64,000 nucleotides of DNA from Sceloporus undulatus (lineage: Eukaryota > Chordata > Lepidosauria > Squamata > Phrynosomatidae), in assembly GCF_019175285.1 (NCBI RefSeq), contig NC_056523.1, positions 202,231,244-202,295,243 on the forward strand, given 5' to 3'. Within the stretch, counting starts at the first letter, position 1; each line of letters starts with the position of its first letter. This document shows, in pieces, positions 59,190-64,000 of this stretch. The notes under the pieces are model-generated. The model was not told the DNA's origin and did not search any database. It saw only the letters and a program-made list of their open reading frames with translations. The position numbers were made by a program, and so were the translations under genes.

Positions 59190-59640
59190 GGATGCCCAGT
59201 GCAGAAGGGACACAGATGTTGATAGCCTCCATGCTGAAACTGAGGAATGCAAAATATAGTTCCACATTGATCATAATTATTCCCCCGTGGAATGTCTTTA
59301 ACTTGATTGCATCGACAACTTTTCTCTATGCCTCACTCATTGTAAAGACAGATGGCTTTGTGAGAGTTTATTTAGCCCGAGACAGATGAACAGTTTTTGT
59401 TATGGGGAACCACCTGCCCATATTTCTTTAGGTTCTGTGTGTGACATATGATTAATGGAAGTGTTTGCATGATCATGGCGACATAGTATTAATAGATATG
59501 TTTTATGTCTGATAAATGCTTAGAGCTGTTTTATTTCCCCTTCTAAACAGCCAGTTCTGCTGAACCATTGGCATCCATTTTATTGAACTGTTCTAATTAC
59601 TCAGAACAAGATTACTGGAAGAATGTTTCTCTAACTACCA
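59190..59640. other. Repeat-free AT-rich stretch, candidate conserved noncoding DNA
   Basis: No repeat family seen. Rich in homeodomain-like words (TAATTA, TTGATTGCAT, GATTAATGG, TATTAATAG). Conservation cannot be tested here. Confidence 0.25.
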
Positions 59641-59798
59641 ACTTTACAGGACTTTTCAGTATTCAAGGGAGACATTGTTATTTGTGCCACGGGCTGTGAA
59701 TTTCTCTTTGAAAGTGTTATCCAGTAATTTCAATTTCATGCCACTTTCATTGTAATGGCTCCATCCTAAGGAATCCTAGGATTTCTAGTTAAAGAGAG

Positions 59799-59799
<1 letters not shown>

Positions 59800-59848
<49 letters not shown>

Positions 59849-60935
59849 TTGTATCCCTCCCCTCTTCAAGATGCAATCGGGGAGGCTTACAAAGATTAAA
59901 AAAGCATACAATCCAAATCCCTCAAAACCTCCCCCCCCCCCAATACAATTAAGAAATATAAGAATTAAAACATACTTAAAAATAATATATTAAACAATAA
60001 ATTATGACTGTGGTGAGGTTGGAGTTTGAAAGTTAGATTTTCCTTCTAGTGGCCGGGAAATGATTCAGGAAAGGCCTGCTGGAAGAGATCTGTCTTTATA
60101 GCTTTTTAAAGGCTACTTAGAGTGGCAATATGATGGATCTCATCCACTGCATCGTTCCACAATCTGGGAGCGATAGCTGAGAAGGTCCTCTGGGAAGTCG
60201 AGGACAGCCTTGTTTTATAAGGCTGTAACAGGTTCCTCCCCAAGGATCTAAGTGTGCGGGGAGGATTATATGGAAGGAGGTACTCCCAAAGATAGGTTGG
60301 ACCCAAGCCATTTAGGGTTTTAAAGGTAATCACCAATATCTTGTACTGGGCCCGAAAACTGATAGACAACCAGTGGAGTGATCTTAAGATTGGTGTTATA
60401 TGGTCTCTTCTGGATGTACCAGAGACCAGTCTGGCTGTCATGTTCTGAACTAACTGAAGTTTCTGGACCAAGCACGAGGGTAGCCCCATGTAGAGTGCAT
60501 TGCAGAAATCAAGGCATGAGGTTACCAGCGCATGTACTATGGTCTCATGGTCCCTGACTTCCAGGAAAGGGCGCAGCTGGCATATCAGCCGAAGCTGATA
60601 AAAGGCGCTCCTGACCATTTCATTCACCTGATTTGTTATGTGAAGTGACGGATCTAGGAGCACCCCCAGACTGTGAACACAGTCTTTTGAGGAGAGTGTG
60701 ACCCCTTCTAGGATCAGAAGTTGTATCCCAATACCTGGGTTCGGAGCCAATGCCGTAAGTACCTCCATTTTGTCTGGATTCAGCTTCAATTTGTTTTCCC
60801 TCATCCAGTCCATTACTGCTTTAAGACAGTCACTGAGAGGAGAGATGCCATCTGAAGTCAAAGCTGATGACCGAAACATGGAGAAATATATCTGGGTGTC
60901 ATCAGCATACTGATAACATCCCGCCCCAGGTGTAT
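59800..60935 (-). mobile_element. L2-type LINE, 3' half with RT C-terminal region
   Basis: One uninterrupted 257-codon minus-strand frame (60106-60879) reads WMRENKLKLNPDKMEVL, SLGVLLDPSLHITNQVNEMV, RDHITPILRSLHWLSISFRA, FKTLNGLGPTYLWEYLLPYN: the palm/thumb and C-terminal end of an L2-type reverse transcriptase. The 3'UTR continues to a tail ...TTTGTAAGCCTCCCC ... followed by (ATT)n at 59801-59848. It is 5'-truncated near 60935, where the typical L2 frame would go on with the catalytic YADD region. Recent, since the frame is intact. Confidence 0.85.
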
Positions 60936-62402
60936 TTATAATCCTTTGTTAGAGACCATACTTTAAAGGAATTATCCAAGGTGCTGAACCTATACTGAGG
61001 ATAAGGTTCAACACCTTTGCTTCTTTAGCATTCAAACTAAGACACAGACCTTCACTGACAACGGAGCCATTGGTCTTCCCTGATATTGGAGTGAGCAACT
61101 TGTAGTTCTCCAGATCTCATGGGATTGCACTTCCCGTCACCTCCATCATTGGCTGCAGTTGATATTTATTACATTTCAGCAACAGACAGAAGGCAATACA
61201 TTTTCCACCCCATTTTAAACAAAAGAATGTTTAGTCAAATGAGCCCTGATCTCAAGTCCAGAAACAGATAAACAATCTCATGTGCCATTTGTGTGAGAGA
61301 GAAAAAAATAAGCCTTACATTATCTGGACATTGAAATAAGAATTATTGGAATAAGGCCAAGCTATTTTCCTTCAAATTGATTTAGTAGTCTTTTTCCTCC
61401 CCTTTCTGTCACAGGATGCTGAACAAGCCTCACATTTTCATCATTAGACCTCAAAAGTCCACAATTGATTTTAGGTTTTCAGACATTTGAAGACTGTATT
61501 AGAGCAGAGAATGGACTTTGTTGGACCTTGACTCCTAGAAGCCTCAACCAGCATGGCTAGTGTTGAGGGATTTTGGAAAAGGAAATCTAAGAGCACCTGG
61601 GGGCCTCCTTGGTTAAGAACCTGTGCCTTAAAGAGCCATCATTTCTTGCTGGCACACATGACAGCTTCAGACTGAATAGATCTGACAGATTTTTGAAGCA
61701 TGACAAAACCTCAAAATATCTGTCTGACCCAAATCACAGTGGTAAAAAATAAAATAAAAAATAAAAATCAGTGTTATAGATTGCTTTGAGGAAGTTATTT
61801 GGACAGGAGCAGTTTGATAAGGACAAAAGGACAGCTTAAATTGCCTTAATAGTAAGTGGTTCAAGCTGTCAGGAAAATCTTTTGTTAGGGAAATTAAAGG
61901 TCCATAATGGCTAGAAAATTACTGGAAACACAGCTGGAAGGTGAGAGCTATTTTGGCAAAGAAGATTCAGCTCCTCTCCACCCACCTCTTTCTCCAACAA
62001 ATGGAGAATGAAAGTCTCTGTCTCTGTATAAAAGTTTCTGCTTCTGTGTAAAATGTTAACAAAAGAACAGAAGCCATCTGAAAGAGGGAGAGAAGGAAGA
62101 GAAGGAGAGAGACAGACTGGAGGAGAGTTGGTTTTCAGCTTTTGCAAAGGGTCTTTCGAGTTGGGCCCTCTGGATGATGATGATGATGATTAGTCTACAA
62201 GACACTCAGGGTGATGAGCATATTAAAATAAACATATTAAAATTGCATAAACCCTCCCCTCTCCCCAAGAAACACAGGACCAAAGGAGAGGGGAATCCTG
62301 TGCAATAAAATTTAGAAGAGGCATTAAAATTAACAGTGAAGAGCAGCAAAATGTCCTACAGTATTTCAAGGAAGAGATGGAACTACCTTCCTTAGTGTTC
62401 AT

Positions 62403-62611
62403 CTAAAGCAAAATAAGGGCATATCTAATCTCACAGTCTTCCAGAGAGAGTTCCACAGCAGTGCTGTTGCTACTGAAAAGGCCTTGTCTTCAATACATAC
62501 CATCCTAGGATGGTATGTATTGAAGACAAGGCCTTTTCAGTAGCAGCAGCACCACTATGGAACTCCCTCTTGAAGGCTGTGAGATTAGCTATGCCCTTAT
62601 TTTGCTTTATA
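62403..62611. repeat. 208-bp palindrome made of a LINE pol fragment
   Basis: Two arms of about 104 bp meet at CCATCCTAGGATGG (about 62502-62515). The inner 45-50 bp of each arm are exact complements; the outer half differs at about ten places. The right arm reads KAFSVAAAPLWNSLLKAVRL, similar to the AFSAIAPRLWN motif of the L2 copy at 60 kb. Confidence 0.85.
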
Positions 62612-62999
62612 TTACATAATATAGGAGTGGGTGAATTTTTTTTTAGCTTCTTTGCAAATGTTTCATATTCAGGATAACTAGGATTAGAAAGTCAAAACTT
62701 CTGAATGTGGAAGGAAGTAAAATTGAAAGATTCATCCATCCAGGTTCAGGGCTTTGATTTTTCAACTCTTAAGAATTTTGATTGGAATCCCTAGATATTA
62801 AACCATGTGGGTGGCAAGTGTTACCATCCTTAATGGGCTAGTGCTGCCTGCCACCTCCTCCCCAGCCAAGCCCCAGCCACCTAGGTCACCAAACACACCA
62901 AGTATCCCTCTGGCAGAACCCCATTGGCCATGCTATTACTACTCCTTCCTTGATCGCATGGCTGAACACCTCTTGGGAACATCACAGCCAGTGACTTAG

Positions 63000-63340
63000 G
63001 AGCGGTACAGAATGCCAGGAAGAGGCGGCCGGGAGTCGCCTCTCTTTGCTGCGTAGCTGCTCCACAGCAATCATATCACGCGGCGCAGCTATGCAAAAAA
63101 AGGACCGCTAAAAGGTGGGTCCTTTTTGCGTCATCACAAACAACTTGTGGTGGTGCAAAAACGTCGCTGCTGCACAGCTCCATCTGAAGGCTGTGTAGCA
63201 GTGATGTCATCGCTATGCGCGCCGTCTATTCAGCACCATGCAACAAGGATGCCCCCATCACGTGTGAAGGGCAAGGGGAGTGTGGGTGGGGAATGTGACG
63301 AGGGCATCCTTTTTGGCCCATCTGTACGGGGCCACTGTCA
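63000..63340. mobile_element. GC-rich foldback MITE (ACAGA-type ends)
   Basis: GAGCGGTACAGAATGCCAGG at one end, TTTGGCCCATCTGTACGGGG at the other; GC-rich hairpins inside (GGCGGCCGGGAGTCGCC). Same type as 7870-8220. Confidence 0.6.
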
Positions 63341-63529
63341 CCAGTGAAGCTCTCTTCTGTGTGTGTGTGTGTGCGCACTACAACTAGTCCAGGATGAGTC
63401 CAGCAATGGAGAACCTGTGGGAATAAGAGACAATAAACCAGTACCAGTTTGCACTTGGGCTGGAGAATTGGGTAGACATCTATATGACATTGGATCACTT
63501 TATTAACAATAAGTATGGTCCTAATGGAT

Positions 63530-64000
63530 TGGATCATAGAATCATAGAATCATAGAATCATAGAGTTGGAAGAGACCACTAGGGCCATCCAGTCCAACCC
63601 CCTGCCATGCAGGAAATCCAAATCAAAGCATCCCTGACAGATGGCCATCCAGCCTCTGTTTAAAGACCTCCAAGGAAGGAGACTCTATCACACTCCGAGG
63701 GAGTGCATTCCATTGTCGAACAGCCCTTACTGTCAGGAAGTTCCTCCTAATGTTCAGGTGGAATCTCTTTTCCTGTAGCTTGCATCCATTGTTCCGGGTC
63801 CTGTTCTCTGGAGCAGCAGAAAACAAGCTTGCTCCCTCCTCAATATGACATCCCTTCAAATATTTAAACAGGGCGATCATATCACCTCTTAACTTTCTTT
63901 TCTCCAGGCTAAACATCCCCAGCTCCCTAAGTCGTTCCTCATAGGGCATGGTTTCCAGACCTTTCACCATTTTTGTCGCCCTCCTTTGGACACGCTCCAG
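63530..64000 (-). mobile_element. CR1 LINE 3' end, runs off the window
   Basis: Minus-strand frame from 63970 reads KGLETMPYEERLRELGMFSL, EKRKLRGDMIALFKYLKGCH ... KQRLDGHLSGML. The tail ...AGTTGGAAGAGACC precedes an (ATAGAATC)n 3' repeat at 63535-63565. Open frame intact; the 5' part lies beyond the window. Close relative of 12720-13135. Confidence 0.9.

Noticed and set aside
60106-60879. Host gene from the 257-codon open frame
   Set aside because: The sequence is a LINE reverse transcriptase C-terminal region with an L2-type 3' tail and microsatellite.

Overview
The window reads as nuclear DNA of a squamate reptile, most likely an iguanian lizard. The reasons are 5S-rRNA-derived SINEs, tRNA-derived SINEs with a Bov-B type tail (Sauria SINE type), CR1 and L2 LINE 3' ends, and many palindromic DNA-transposon MITEs, around one well-conserved vertebrate gene. 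The species call is inference; nothing here is diagnostic below Squamata.

The only protein-coding gene I can support is C9orf72, on the minus strand. All ten coding exons are present (20757 down to 6707). Each intron is GT-AG, the phases join exactly, and the total of 1446 nt encodes 481 residues, the same length as the human protein. A likely noncoding first exon and CpG-rich promoter lie at about 23.87-24.14 kb. A long 3'UTR runs to a probable poly(A) site near 4.11 kb. The in-frame stop just past exon 5 that makes the 222-residue short isoform in humans is kept. I see no GGGGCC hexanucleotide repeat. The product is the DENN-fold subunit of the C9orf72-SMCR8-WDR41 complex (autophagy, lysosome and small-GTPase control).

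Layout: 1-4.1 kb is the 3' flank, with MITEs, a CR1 fragment between two inverted 5S-type SINEs, and a Sauria-type SINE. 4.1-24.1 kb is C9orf72. 24.2-26.4 kb is repeat-rich upstream flank. About 26.47-51.68 kb is one giant imperfect palindrome. Its left arm is about 13.6 kb, its right arm about 11.6 kb, and a 25-N gap sits at the centre (40102-40126). Both arms carry the same nested repeats: MITEs, Sauria-type SINEs, an RTE-like fragment, an L2-like fragment and a solo LTR inside a MITE. The left arm alone carries three extra blocks: a hAT-like MITE with an 8-bp target duplication, a 231-bp TA-flanked MITE, and a 1.37-kb GC-rich block. 51.7-64 kb is intergenic, with an L2 LINE 3' half, CR1 pieces, MITEs and microsatellites.

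The palindrome is the main oddity. By eye the arms differ mostly by single-base indels, which suggests uncorrected long-read sequence or gap filling. The precise empty/filled transposon sites show that the arms are nevertheless two different molecules (alleles or paralogs). The two outer flanks are unlike each other, which a simple hairpin-read artefact would not give. Whether it is a real inverted duplication, an inversion polymorphism or a misassembly cannot be decided from sequence alone.
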